This document shows positions 34,131 to 43,942 of a DNA stretch of 64,000 nucleotides, piece after piece. This DNA is from an uncultured Clostridia bacterium (lineage in GTDB: Bacteria > Bacillota > Clostridia > TANB77 > CAG-465). The notes under the pieces are model-generated. The model was given only the letters and a program-made list of their open reading frames with translations. It was not told the DNA's origin and searched no databases. Each line of letters begins with the position of its first letter. Positions within the stretch are counted from its first letter, which is position 1. Location: NCBI GenBank assembly GCA_948562205.1, contig CAOYAN010000007.1, forward strand, positions 5,797 through 69,796, read 5' to 3'. The position numbers were made by a program, and so were the translations under genes.

Positions 34131-36026
34131 ATGTCAGTTTCATTTATATTTAATATTTTATTAATAATATTACTTATTGCTTTTGTTGCTGGTTTTTTCG
34201 TGTATAAGGTAAGAAAAACTGATACAATACAAGATAATAGATCTACACTTGAAAGAGAAAGAACAATATATAGCATTGAAACAATGCAAAACTATATTAA
34301 AAAACAATTTGATGAAATAACAAGAATGAATTTATATGATCTTGCATTATCAGAAGAAGAATTTGAGAGAAGAAAAAATGTAAAGTATGAGTTAAAAAAG
34401 GCATTAAAAGGTGCTGGTTATGCAGATGCAAGTGATAAAAAATATGTTAAAAATTTAATGTTTGATTTACTAAGAAATAATTATAAAGTAAATAATTTTA
34501 ATATAAATCATGCAATACCTTTTAATAATTTTGATGCATTAACTTCTCAAGACAAATTTGAAATACTTATGCATGTTTACAAAAAAGAATTTAAAGCTGA
34601 AGCATTAACACAAATGATAACAAAATATAATTTAGACTTTCCAAAATATGAATTTGATGAGAATGTACCATCATATGTTATAACTGCAGGGGAAATAGAT
34701 AGTATATTTACAAGTGAAATAACACCTGAGACATTATCTTTTGAGGATAAATTAGAGATAGTAGTTCAAAGAATATATCAAAGATATAAAGGATATAGTG
34801 TTGTTGATGATATAAGGGATATGAACATTGATGGTGTATCTGGTGGTGTATCTGGTATTCCACCATCATTTCTTGACCAATTATCAGATATGGATGAGTA
34901 TTTAGAGCAAATACAAGATAGAAAAATACCAATGTCATATGACTCAGTTTGGATCTTTTATAAAGGTAAAGCTACATATTTATCATTCTTATCTTTTGGA
35001 TCAGAGGATGAATTAAAGAGGGTATGTCAAAACATATATAAATATAATAATCCAGGACAATTATCAGAGTCTGTAGGGTATAAGATAAATGAAATGAAAG
35101 ATGGATCAAGAATAGTTGTTTTAAGACCAAACTTTTCAGAGTCATGGGCATTCTTCGTTAGAAAGTTTGCTCCACCAACACTTATATCTACTGAACAATT
35201 ATTAGTACATGAAGGAAAAGAAAAGGTTATAGAACTTTTAAAATTCTTAGTAAGAGGTGCAAGAGTAACTTCAATTACTGGTGAACAAGGTTGTGGTAAA
35301 ACTACACTTCTAATGGCTATAATGAAATACTTATATCCAACAATTACAATTCGTGTACAGGAGACTGCATTCGAATTACATTTAAGAAAAATATATCCAT
35401 ATCATAACATCTTATCACTTAGAGAAACAGATACAATAACTGGACAAGAGGGACTAGATGTACAGAAAAAAACAGATGGTGGAGTAAATATACTAGGAGA
35501 GGTTGCAACAGATCCAGTTGCTGCTTGGATGATACAAATGGCACAGGTTGCATCTAAATTTACACTATTTACACACCATGCTAAAACATTCCCAAATTTA
35601 ATAACTTCTCTTAGAAACTCACTTTTAAAAATAGGAATGTTTAACTCAGAAAATGTTGCAGAGGTTCAAGTTGTTCAAGTAATAAATTTTGATATACATC
35701 TAAAAAAAGGAATAGATGGAGCAAGATATATTGAAAGAATAACAGAATGTATACCTCTAGAACAAAAATTCTCATATAACAATGATTATAGAAAAGTAAA
35801 AGATGTAGATAAAAAATTAGATAAATTTATGGATAATGCAGTAGAATTTTTCCAACATATGACACAATCTCAAAATTATACATATAAAAATATAGTTGAG
35901 TTCGTTGATGGAAAATATGTATTTACAAATCCTATATCAGAAAATAATATAAGTGCTATGAGGGACAATATGTCACCTGAAGACATAAGAGATTTTGATG
36001 ACTTCATAGATAGTACTTGGAGGTGA
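34131..36026 (+). CDS. CpaF/TadA-like secretion ATPase with an N-terminal membrane anchor
   Basis: 631 residues. An N-terminal membrane segment (about 5-25) precedes a long regulatory region with the Tad-type LSFEDKLEIVVQRIYQRYKG. The motor domain has GEQGCGKT (Walker A, 384-391), ILGEV with Glu457 (Walker B) and THHAKT at 481-486 (His box), the signature of PilT/VirB11/CpaF ATPases. This is the engine that drives pilin assembly or secretion from the cytoplasmic side. Classical CpaF/TadA is soluble and about 420-480 residues, so the membrane tether and the longer N-terminus are unusual. Confidence 0.85.
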   Translation: MSVSFIFNILLIILLIAFVAGFFVYKVRKTDTIQDNRSTLERERTIYSIETMQNYIKKQFDEITRMNLYDLALSEEEFERRKNVKYELKKALKGAGYADASDKKYVKNLMFDLLRNNYKVNNFNINHAIPFNNFDALTSQDKFEILMHVYKKEFKAEALTQMITKYNLDFPKYEFDENVPSYVITAGEIDSIFTSEITPETLSFEDKLEIVVQRIYQRYKGYSVVDDIRDMNIDGVSGGVSGIPPSFLDQLSDMDEYLEQIQDRKIPMSYDSVWIFYKGKATYLSFLSFGSEDELKRVCQNIYKYNNPGQLSESVGYKINEMKDGSRIVVLRPNFSESWAFFVRKFAPPTLISTEQLLVHEGKEKVIELLKFLVRGARVTSITGEQGCGKTTLLMAIMKYLYPTITIRVQETAFELHLRKIYPYHNILSLRETDTITGQEGLDVQKKTDGGVNILGEVATDPVAAWMIQMAQVASKFTLFTHHAKTFPNLITSLRNSLLKIGMFNSENVAEVQVVQVINFDIHLKKGIDGARYIERITECIPLEQKFSYNNDYRKVKDVDKKLDKFMDNAVEFFQHMTQSQNYTYKNIVEFVDGKYVFTNPISENNISAMRDNMSPEDIRDFDDFIDSTWR

Positions 36027-36030
36027 TCTA

Positions 36031-38094
36031 ATGGTTAAATGGGCTATAGCCTTAATAGTAGTAGCACTTCTAGGTATGGCAGCTCTAGCAATATATTACT
36101 TTTCTGTTAAGAAAAAATATAGTAGTAATACACTTTTATTTAGTAAAGATGAATTATTACTTAAAAATAAAAGTGGTATAAAAGAAGCATTAGACAGCCT
36201 GTATCAAATGATTTATCTAACATTTATAAAAATGCCAGGTGTAAAATATTACACTAAAAAAACAAGATTAAAGTTTGAAATGACAAATGACTATGACGAG
36301 TATGATATAAGAAGACATACTGGTAGAGCTATGTTTATAGCAGTAGTTTGTATGTTCATATCACTTGTTGTATTATTAAATTTAGTTAATGATATATATA
36401 TGTCATTTATTGTTATAGTTGGTGTTATAATTATAACTGAAAAAATAATAGATATTAGTATAACATCTGTATCTAATAAAATACTTAGACAAATGCCTGA
36501 AACTTTTACAAGTATAAGACATTCATTTCATGAACATGGTATGATTGATGAAGCACTAGATACTACAATTGATGAGTTAGAAAGCAAAGAAATTGTACCA
36601 CAATTAAAAAGAATAAGGGATGCAATAACATCAGAAAATCCCGAAATAGAACTTGAAAGATATTATGATACTGCACCAAATAGGTTTTTAAAGCTATTTG
36701 CAGGTATTTCATATTTAACTTATGAGCTTGGAGATAGAAAAATTGATGATACATCAGTATATTTAAAAAATCTAAACAATATATTAAATGAAATTTATTT
36801 AGATATATTAAAACAAGATAAATTAAATTATATGTTTAGAAGTCTAACTGTTATAGCAGTTGTACCTCTAATAGCAGTAAAACCATTACAAGTATGGGCT
36901 GAGTCAAATTTCCCAGCACTAGCTAATTTCTATAACAGTAGTATTGGTTTTATAGTTCAAGCAATGATAATTTTATCAATATTTATATCGTATATAATGT
37001 TAAGAATTATAAAAGAAGATTCTGATGAAATAAAATTTGATAGAGTATCAAAGCTAAGATGGCAAGATAGAATATATAAAATTCGTCCATTTAGACTTAT
37101 TGTTGATGCTTTCAAGCCACTTCCACATACTAGAAAGTATAGAAAAAATACAGAACTTATAAGAGATACAAACTCTTACCTTACAATAGAATGGCTATAT
37201 GTAAATAAATTGACATACGCACTAATATTTGCAGTTCTTACTATCTTACTTATAATTAACTTAAATCATATAGACTCAAGTGCAGCATACAACAGAATAA
37301 GTGATGATTTTATGTCTATGGGACAGTTAAGTCCAGAAGATGAGCTTGCAGCTCAAGAAGTATTAAAAGTAGATAAAGAATATGTTGATAAATATAGAAG
37401 AAAAAATATTACAAAAGATGAATTAGAAAAAGAATTACAAAATGATAATAGAAATATTGGAAAAGAAGTAGATTCTGCTACAGTAGATAGGATATATAGT
37501 AAAATAGATACTGTAAATAACTCATACTTAAAATTTTGGCATGTATTAATTGCAATAATTGTAGGCCTTATAGGATACTATATTCCAAATATTGCTCTAT
37601 TTGCTAAAAATAATATAAGAGCTATGGAAAAAGAAAATGAGATAATGCAATTTCAATCTATTATTCTTATGCTTATGCATATAGATAGAGTAGATGTACA
37701 AACTATTCTTGAATGGTTATGTAGATTTTCATATGCATTCAGAGAGCCAATAGCTACATGTTTAAATAACTATGAGGCAGGGGCAGAAATTGCTTTAGAA
37801 GAGTTAAAAGATTCTGTTCCAAATAAAGATTTTAAAAGAATTGTAGAACAATTACAGTCATCTGTAATGAGAATAACAATAAGAGAAGCATTTGATGAAT
37901 TAGAAACAGAGCGTAATTTCTTTTATGAAAGAAGAAAGGATGCAAATGAAAGACTTATTCATAAAAAAGTATCTTATGGTAAAATCTTAGGGTTTACGCC
38001 AATGACAATACTTATAGGTGGATATCTTGTAGCACCACTTCTTATTGTAAGTATTCTACAAATGCTAAATTACTTTAGCAAAATGTCATTTTAA
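36031..38094 (+). CDS. Large TadB/TadC-like inner-membrane platform protein
   Basis: 687 residues with membrane segments at about 4-24, 108-150, 275-330, 395-415, 510-535 and 655-680. Between them lie cytoplasmic helical blocks. The ETFTSIRHSFHEHGMIDEAL stretch resembles the T2SF/TadB-TadC helical domain in its early half, and RVDVQTILEWLCRFS in its later half. It appears to combine in one chain what most Tad systems split into TadB and TadC (about 300 residues each). It follows the ATPase by four bases. Assignment by position and topology. Confidence 0.6.
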   Translation: MVKWAIALIVVALLGMAALAIYYFSVKKKYSSNTLLFSKDELLLKNKSGIKEALDSLYQMIYLTFIKMPGVKYYTKKTRLKFEMTNDYDEYDIRRHTGRAMFIAVVCMFISLVVLLNLVNDIYMSFIVIVGVIIITEKIIDISITSVSNKILRQMPETFTSIRHSFHEHGMIDEALDTTIDELESKEIVPQLKRIRDAITSENPEIELERYYDTAPNRFLKLFAGISYLTYELGDRKIDDTSVYLKNLNNILNEIYLDILKQDKLNYMFRSLTVIAVVPLIAVKPLQVWAESNFPALANFYNSSIGFIVQAMIILSIFISYIMLRIIKEDSDEIKFDRVSKLRWQDRIYKIRPFRLIVDAFKPLPHTRKYRKNTELIRDTNSYLTIEWLYVNKLTYALIFAVLTILLIINLNHIDSSAAYNRISDDFMSMGQLSPEDELAAQEVLKVDKEYVDKYRRKNITKDELEKELQNDNRNIGKEVDSATVDRIYSKIDTVNNSYLKFWHVLIAIIVGLIGYYIPNIALFAKNNIRAMEKENEIMQFQSIILMLMHIDRVDVQTILEWLCRFSYAFREPIATCLNNYEAGAEIALEELKDSVPNKDFKRIVEQLQSSVMRITIREAFDELETERNFFYERRKDANERLIHKKVSYGKILGFTPMTILIGGYLVAPLLIVSILQMLNYFSKMSF

Positions 38095-38102
38095 TATGGT
38101 TA

Positions 38103-38120
38103 GGACATCAAATGGATGTT
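38103..38120 (+). terminator. Weak hairpin between the platform gene and the first pilin-like gene
   Basis: GGACATC and GATGTT pair around AAATG, followed by TTTAAT. It may terminate part of the upstream transcription or mark a processing site. Confidence 0.35.
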
Positions 38121-38156
38121 TTAATATAAATGTATAACAAAAGGAGGAAAAAACAT

Positions 38157-38648
38157 ATGGATAATGCACAAAAAGCTATAATGGTAGGTGTTGGATTATT
38201 TATTACAATTATTGTAATTGCTGCTATAATGCTTATTACTGGACTTGGTACAGATTTAATAAATCAAGGTAAACAACAGGTAGGAAATCTTTCACAAAAT
38301 TTACAAAGACAACTTACTGAAGAATATGATGATACAACTGTAAAAGGATCAGATGTAAGGGCAGCGGTATCAAGATTTTATTCTGATGATGGAATGATAA
38401 TTGAGGTTAAAGCTACAAAAACAGGAGACAAATACATAGAGTATGGAAAAGCTAGAGGTAATGGTTCTCTAACTGTTGAGAAAGCTCTACCATACGATAC
38501 TGAAAATGTTAGAACAAAAATCGGAGTACTAAGTGATAGTACAGATCCAACAAGATATGTTCCAATGACTGCAAATTATAAAGCTGAGCTTATTAGAAGT
38601 TCATCTAGTGATGATGTAGTAATGGGTATAAGATTTACAAGAATATAA
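38157..38648 (+). CDS. Small pilin-like protein 1 (module A)
   Basis: 163 residues from ATG at 38157, directly after AAGGAGG. Short acidic/neutral head MDNAQKA, then one hydrophobic helix IMVGVGLFITIIVIAAIMLI, then a soluble domain. Closest look-alikes are the products at 38772 and 40791, which share the pattern A-(hydrophobic)2-GV-x-(L/I)F-(I/V)T-(V/I)I. It resembles a pilin or pseudopilin in architecture but has no prepilin peptidase site and no Glu at position 5. Bounded by hairpins on both sides, so it may be the most highly expressed subunit. Confidence 0.55.
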   Translation: MDNAQKAIMVGVGLFITIIVIAAIMLITGLGTDLINQGKQQVGNLSQNLQRQLTEEYDDTTVKGSDVRAAVSRFYSDDGMIIEVKATKTGDKYIEYGKARGNGSLTVEKALPYDTENVRTKIGVLSDSTDPTRYVPMTANYKAELIRSSSSDDVVMGIRFTRI

Positions 38649-38661
38649 ATATGTAAATTAA

Positions 38662-38700
38662 AAAAGCAACAAGGTATATAAATTTTTTATATACCTTTTG
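38662..38700 (+). terminator. Intra-operon terminator after pilin-like gene 1
   Basis: GGTATATA and TATATACC form a perfect stem with a T-rich loop, followed by TTTT. It could reduce read-through into the following pilin-like genes. Confidence 0.6.
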
Positions 38701-38771
38701 CTACTATTATACATTTTAAAAAATATATTTTATGAATGTGTTTTTTAAAGTGTGTAAGAAAGGATGGTATT

Positions 38772-39233
38772 ATGGATGAAAATGCACTAACTAAAGCCTT
38801 ATATGTAGGTGTTAGTTTATTTGTTACAGTTATTACTATTACAGCCATAATTGCATATTATAACATTGCTAGAAGTTCAATAAAAGATATTGGTAGTGGT
38901 ACAGACTTTGATACAGTTTATAGAGAAGATATAAAAGAAACATTACTAAAAACTGGAGAAAATAATAAAATTACTGGAACACAAGTTAAAAACCTTGTGA
39001 GTTATTATTATGATAATATTAATGTACAAATTAAAGTAGATGGTATGAAATATATAGCAGATGATGGAACTATAAAAGAATATAGTAGTATATCACTATC
39101 ATCTAATGATCAAAATATCAGACAAAAAAATTATAATATTATAATGAAATATATAATGAATAATCAAGAATTTACACTAGATAGAAATACTGATAATGAA
39201 GATATTCTTATACTTACAATAAAAGGAGAATAG
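38772..39233 (+). CDS. Small pilin-like protein 2 (module A)
   Basis: 153 residues from ATG at 38772 after AAAGGATGG; an upstream in-frame ATG at 38736 has no ribosome site. Head MDENALTK, hydrophobic helix ALYVGVSLFVTVITITAIIA, then a domain containing ITGTQVKNLVSYYYDN. The (V/L)K-x-(V/A)-x-x-YYYDN stretch recurs in the other small products (INYYYNY, NKYYDNN), suggesting one family. No prepilin cleavage motif. One base separates it from the LamG protein. Confidence 0.6.
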   Translation: MDENALTKALYVGVSLFVTVITITAIIAYYNIARSSIKDIGSGTDFDTVYREDIKETLLKTGENNKITGTQVKNLVSYYYDNINVQIKVDGMKYIADDGTIKEYSSISLSSNDQNIRQKNYNIIMKYIMNNQEFTLDRNTDNEDILILTIKGE

Positions 39234-39234
39234 T

Positions 39235-40773
39235 ATGGAAGATAGTTTACAAAAAATATTTGCAATATTACTTTCTGTTGTCATCTTTTTTGTACTTCCA
39301 ATATATATGACATTTGAAAAAAAAGATGATATAGCGTATTCTTTAGCTTTAAAGATAACAACAGATTTTGTTGAAAATGTAAGATCTAAAGGATATATGA
39401 CACTTGAAATGTATGATGGTTATGTGGAAAGACTTGCAACTACAGGAAATACGTACGATATAATGATGGAGCATATAACTAAAAAATATTATCCAGTAAT
39501 ATATTCTTATGATGATGGAATGAATACTGTGCTTAAAAAATTTGATTATAATTTGTATAAAGACCAGTTTGAAAATGATAAACAAATTGTAATAGAAGAT
39601 GGCTCTGATGCTGGAACATATAAAAATTTAGTTTTAGGTTATGATTTATCAGAAGAAAAATTTACAGAAAAACAAATATTAGATATAATATCAAATAAAA
39701 ATGATGGTATAACAGTAGAGTCTGGGCTTGCAGAATATGAAAATACTAACTTTGATGATTTACCAGCAATACCTGAAATTTATAAAGTAGGAGAACATAA
39801 TAATAGTATTTATACAATGAGTACAGGGGACGAATTTAATATAATAATAAAAAATAGAAATATAACTGTTGCTACAAGTCTATTTAATACTATTACATTT
39901 GGTTCTAATTCAAATAATAATACTAAAGTATATATTAACTATGGTGGTACTATAAAAAATGAAGAGTATAGAGATAAAAGAGTAGATGATGATGAACAAA
40001 ACTATAATGTAGCAGATGAAATAGAAATTGAACCATCACTTTCTGGAAACTATATTCAAAAAGATTTAGCACTGCTTTTAGATGGAGAAAAAAATATTGG
40101 GACTAGCCACTCAAATAGTACTGATATTTGGAGAGATTTAAGTGGTAAAAATAATAATGCTACTTTATCTGGTTTTGATTTTTCTGATACATCTGGTTGG
40201 ATACACAATGGATTAAGATTTACAGGTAAAGAATATGTTGAACTTGGTGATTTTAATAATGATGAGTATACAATTGAAGTAGTTGCAAGAATAGAAGATT
40301 TAAACAACCTTACTACAACAAGACAAAGTATAATATCTAATCTAAATGATGGTGGGTATGGAATTATATATACTCAAGATAATGATTTAGATGTAATGAA
40401 AAAAGGTAGAATAGGATTTGAATTATATAAGACAAAAGATGATATTATTGATATATCAAGTGTATATTCAGATAATATAGCTAAGAAGGGTGAAATCTAT
40501 TCTATATCAATTACTGTAGGAAAAGATGGACTTGGCGGAATAAAACAGTTATATTCTGAAAATGGAGTAATTAAAGGTACTACTTTAGATGGGGATGCAA
40601 TAAAGACAAGTACAGGTACAAAGTTAACACTTGGTGCAAATCCATATGCAGGCGTTAGTCCAGCAACAGAATTTAAGGGAACTATATATAGTGTACGTGT
40701 ATATAATAGAGCCCTTACAGAAGATGAAATAAAAGAAAACTTTGAGATAGATAAAGCAAAATATAATATTTAG
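39235..40773 (+). CDS. Large pilin-like protein with C-terminal LamG-like lectin domain (module A)
   Basis: 512 residues. An N-terminal membrane helix (about 8-24, FAILLSVVIFFVLPIYMTF), then a domain shared with the product at 41713: KITTDFVENVRSKGYMTLEM with YVERLATTG, and VYINYGGTIKNEEYR near 240-255. The C-terminal part (about 270-505) has DIWRDLSGKNNNATLSG, WIHNGLRFTGKEYVELGDF and GTIYSVRVYNRALTEDEI, the hallmark of a concanavalin-like LamG_3 domain. Likely a tip or shaft subunit displaying a carbohydrate- or protein-binding domain (inference). Confidence 0.7.
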   Translation: MEDSLQKIFAILLSVVIFFVLPIYMTFEKKDDIAYSLALKITTDFVENVRSKGYMTLEMYDGYVERLATTGNTYDIMMEHITKKYYPVIYSYDDGMNTVLKKFDYNLYKDQFENDKQIVIEDGSDAGTYKNLVLGYDLSEEKFTEKQILDIISNKNDGITVESGLAEYENTNFDDLPAIPEIYKVGEHNNSIYTMSTGDEFNIIIKNRNITVATSLFNTITFGSNSNNNTKVYINYGGTIKNEEYRDKRVDDDEQNYNVADEIEIEPSLSGNYIQKDLALLLDGEKNIGTSHSNSTDIWRDLSGKNNNATLSGFDFSDTSGWIHNGLRFTGKEYVELGDFNNDEYTIEVVARIEDLNNLTTTRQSIISNLNDGGYGIIYTQDNDLDVMKKGRIGFELYKTKDDIIDISSVYSDNIAKKGEIYSISITVGKDGLGGIKQLYSENGVIKGTTLDGDAIKTSTGTKLTLGANPYAGVSPATEFKGTIYSVRVYNRALTEDEIKENFEIDKAKYNI

Positions 40774-40790
40774 TAAAGGTGGGAAATAGT

Positions 40791-41195
40791 TTGGATAATA
40801 CTACAAATAAGGCTCTTATGATAGGTGTTAGTATATTTGTTACTGTTATTGTAGCATCTGGAGTAATTGGTGTTATAAATCAGATAAAAAAAGTTTATGC
40901 TGGAGTATATAATACTGATACAAATATTTCTAGTAGATTTAGTGAGTTTACTAAATATGAAGAGACAGATAGAACTGGTCTTGATATGATAAATACTGCA
41001 AATAAATATTATGATAATAATCTTGTTATTGTAGAATATAAAGGTAGAATACTAAACAATAATGAAGGTTTAAATTATTTAAAAACTGAACAAGATGCAA
41101 ATAGAATTACATATGATAAAAAAGTTCATACATCTGTTGAAACTGTAGTTGTTGATAAACTAGAAAAAACAAAAATAATATTTACTGATAGATAG
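40791..41195 (+). CDS. Small pilin-like protein 3 (module B)
   Basis: 134 residues from a TTG at 40791, which follows GGTGGG at normal distance and gives the same head as its paralogue (MDNTTNKALMIGVSIFVTVI). The GTG at 40779 is inside the ribosome site and unlikely. Single membrane helix, then a small soluble domain with INTANKYYDNNLVIVEYKGR. It opens the second copy of the small-small-large module. Confidence 0.6.
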   Translation: MDNTTNKALMIGVSIFVTVIVASGVIGVINQIKKVYAGVYNTDTNISSRFSEFTKYEETDRTGLDMINTANKYYDNNLVIVEYKGRILNNNEGLNYLKTEQDANRITYDKKVHTSVETVVVDKLEKTKIIFTDR

Positions 41196-41207
41196 GGGAG
41201 GAAATAT

Positions 41208-41699
41208 ATGGAAGAATCAACTTTTGATGCAATATATATTGGAATATATGTCTTTATATTTGTTATAGCAGTAACATCTACTATATTTTTATACAATTCT
41301 ATATCAAATTATTCAGATATGGCATATGAGTTCTCTCATAAAACTGATAATAGCGCACTTATTGTTGGAAGTGAAGTACAAAGAAATAATATTATAAATG
41401 GTGAGGAAGTTATAAATTATTATTATAACTATATAAAAAAAGACAAATATGATGCTAGTAGTGATGCAGGCTCTAACTATATTGTAAGTATTAATTTAAA
41501 TGGTAAAGGGCAAACACCAAACTTAATTACAGATACAAATTTAACATATAAAGAATTAATACAAAAAATAGGCTTTACAAATAAATATCTAATAGAATAT
41601 ACAAAACAGACAAGTGATGGTAAGGCTATGATAAATATATCTAGGGTTACATCTGCTCTAAATGAGAATGGAGAAACCATAGAAGAGGAGATCTGGTAG
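41208..41699 (+). CDS. Small pilin-like protein 4 (module B)
   Basis: 163 residues. Head MEESTFDA, hydrophobic helix IYIGIYVFIFVIAVTSTIFL, then a soluble domain with GEEVINYYYNYIKKDKYD. It occupies the same position in module B as the 153-residue product in module A. GGGAGGAAAT ribosome site. Confidence 0.6.
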   Translation: MEESTFDAIYIGIYVFIFVIAVTSTIFLYNSISNYSDMAYEFSHKTDNSALIVGSEVQRNNIINGEEVINYYYNYIKKDKYDASSDAGSNYIVSINLNGKGQTPNLITDTNLTYKELIQKIGFTNKYLIEYTKQTSDGKAMINISRVTSALNENGETIEEEIW

Positions 41700-41712
41700 G
41701 AGGAAGTAGATA

Positions 41713-42720
41713 ATGAAAGATACAATAAGCATGATAATTGCTACAATATTATTAGTTACTGTATTATTACTCTTTCCACTTTATAACTTTTTTGAAAGAC
41801 AAGACGATATGAACTATAACATAGTTTTAAAAGCTACAACAAACTTTGTTGATGAAGTTATACAAAATGGATATATTAATCAGGATTTATATAATAATTA
41901 TATAAGTAGACTTACGAATACAGGATACTCATATAATATAGATTTGGAAGTACATAGAAGAGTATTGACACTTGATCCAAATTCTAGTATATCAGATCCT
42001 AAGTATATAGAACAATATGAGATAAAGTATAATAAAGATATTTTTGATATGGAGAGTGGAAGTACTACGTTTAGTGGAATATCTGCAACTACTCAAAATT
42101 TAAAAAATGGTTCCTTCTTTTTAAATGAGGGAGATCAGTTATATGTTAGAGTAAAAAATAAAAATACTACAATGGCAGGGGCAATTTTGAATATATTAAC
42201 ACCAAATGCTCCAAAAGAAAAAATTAATATAAGTTATGGTGGTAAAATTAAAAATACCACTTGGGCAAATACAAAAATTAGCGACTTATATCAAGGTGAT
42301 ATATATATTGATATGGAACTGCTAGATCCAAATCCAGAAGATACAAATAATGCATATCCACTATATACATTAAGCAAGATAGAAGATAGAGTAATAGGGT
42401 TTAGTATTAAATTATCAAATATTGATGACTTAACAGTTCCAGAAAAACTGGCTAATAATATAAAACTTGTAGGAGACGAACCAAATATATATATTAGTCC
42501 AAGCTCTATTACAAGTATAGGTACAAATGAGTATAGGGTAGAATTTGTACTAAGTGAAGATAAGGTCTATGATTATTTAGAAACAAGTGACTATAATAGA
42601 TTTCATCTATTTTTACCATCTAATATTATACAAGGAATATTTTCTAAAAATAAAATGAAAAATTCTGATTATATAATACTTAGAAGGGATGATACAGTAG
42701 AAGTACCAGAAATTATATAA
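41713..42720 (+). CDS. Large pilin-like protein (module B), lacks LamG domain
   Basis: 335 residues. The N-terminal helix (MKDTISMIIATILLVTVLLL) and following domain match the LamG protein: KATTNFVDEVIQNGYINQDL with YISRLTNTG, VRVKNKNTTMAGAILN and NISYGGKIKNTTW. Its C-terminal half differs and contains no lectin fold I recognise. Probable alternative or minor subunit, or a partner in a heteromeric tip. Confidence 0.6.
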   Translation: MKDTISMIIATILLVTVLLLFPLYNFFERQDDMNYNIVLKATTNFVDEVIQNGYINQDLYNNYISRLTNTGYSYNIDLEVHRRVLTLDPNSSISDPKYIEQYEIKYNKDIFDMESGSTTFSGISATTQNLKNGSFFLNEGDQLYVRVKNKNTTMAGAILNILTPNAPKEKINISYGGKIKNTTWANTKISDLYQGDIYIDMELLDPNPEDTNNAYPLYTLSKIEDRVIGFSIKLSNIDDLTVPEKLANNIKLVGDEPNIYISPSSITSIGTNEYRVEFVLSEDKVYDYLETSDYNRFHLFLPSNIIQGIFSKNKMKNSDYIILRRDDTVEVPEII

Positions 42721-42736
42721 TAAATGGAGGGAAAAA

Positions 42737-43927
42737 ATGAAAATTACTGATTTTGCACTTATATTTATGGCTATAACTCTTCCTATGATAATTATAGTAT
42801 ATGTAAATGTTTCATTTACAATTAAGTCACAAGAGCTTGAAATGTACTATCAAAAAGTTGTAGATATAGCAATGGAAGATGCAGTATATGAAATGAAAGA
42901 GGTTGAAAATTCAGATAAAGAAATAGATTATGGATATTCTGGAACAAGTAATAAAAAAGTAAATATAAATGCAGAAGTAGGAGTAAATACTTTCTTCAAT
43001 ACATTATATAAAAATTTAAATATTGAGGGAAATGAGTCAGCAGAAAGTTATTTGCAATTATTTGTGCCAGCTATTGCAATAGTAGATTATAATGGAGTAC
43101 AAATATCTTCAAATCAAGAATTTCAAAAAATAAATGAAAATGGAACAGAGGAGACTATGACAAAACATGTATTAGGTCCTAAAAGATATTATACATACAC
43201 TTATTCTATAATAAGAAATGGACTTGAATATTCATATGTAGATGGAGTACCAAATAGTGGAAATATAGTATCTACACATACTGTAGAGTTTACAATGGAT
43301 GATTATATTACTCATAGAGGATACAATTATACAGAAGATGAAGATATTATAACACAATCTTTTTATATTGATGATGCTAAAAATAATAGAGAAATAACAG
43401 CAGGTGTTGTATCATCAGAAGAGGCAAAGCTAAGAAGTGAACTTGTAACACATCTATTAGATATTAGAAAATCAGTTATTGTTGATACTGTTACAAAAGA
43501 ATTAAATCAAGCAGTAAATAGAAATAACAGATATGCAAGAAGTGCAGGTATTACTTATACGTTTGCTTTTCCTGCAACAACACAAGATGAAATGTACAGT
43601 GTAATTGAAAACGTAGGTATTGTTGCATTTATTCAAGGAATATCTATTGGAAACAAATATTTAAATTCAAAAGCATATGGTGTTGCATCAGTAGAGCAAA
43701 AAACTAGATTTTATTTTACAGCACCAAATGATAAGTCAAAGTATAAAATGAATTTATATCATAAAGATATAGAATGTCCTGAATATAGAATATCAAAAAT
43801 AAATGATATGGTACCAAAATATGCAACTTCGAAACAACAAGCTGCAACTGCAGTTACAAGAGGAACACTATTTGATAAAAAACAAGTTTTTCAAGGTTTT
43901 TATCCATGTCCTTTATGCAATCCATAA
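42737..43927 (+). CDS. TadE-like membrane-anchored protein
   Basis: 396 residues. N-terminal helix ITDFALIFMAITLPMIIIVY, then YYQKVVDIAMEDAVYEM, the layout of clostridial TadE/TadF-like minor pilins: one helix followed by a helical stretch rich in Asp and Ala. A long extracytoplasmic part follows with repeated Tyr/Thr-rich segments. The end holds a small CPLC motif (GFYPCPLCNP) that could bind metal or form a disulfide. GGAGGGA before the ATG. Confidence 0.5.
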   Translation: MKITDFALIFMAITLPMIIIVYVNVSFTIKSQELEMYYQKVVDIAMEDAVYEMKEVENSDKEIDYGYSGTSNKKVNINAEVGVNTFFNTLYKNLNIEGNESAESYLQLFVPAIAIVDYNGVQISSNQEFQKINENGTEETMTKHVLGPKRYYTYTYSIIRNGLEYSYVDGVPNSGNIVSTHTVEFTMDDYITHRGYNYTEDEDIITQSFYIDDAKNNREITAGVVSSEEAKLRSELVTHLLDIRKSVIVDTVTKELNQAVNRNNRYARSAGITYTFAFPATTQDEMYSVIENVGIVAFIQGISIGNKYLNSKAYGVASVEQKTRFYFTAPNDKSKYKMNLYHKDIECPEYRISKINDMVPKYATSKQQAATAVTRGTLFDKKQVFQGFYPCPLCNP

Positions 43928-43942
43928 AAAAGAGGTGATAAT

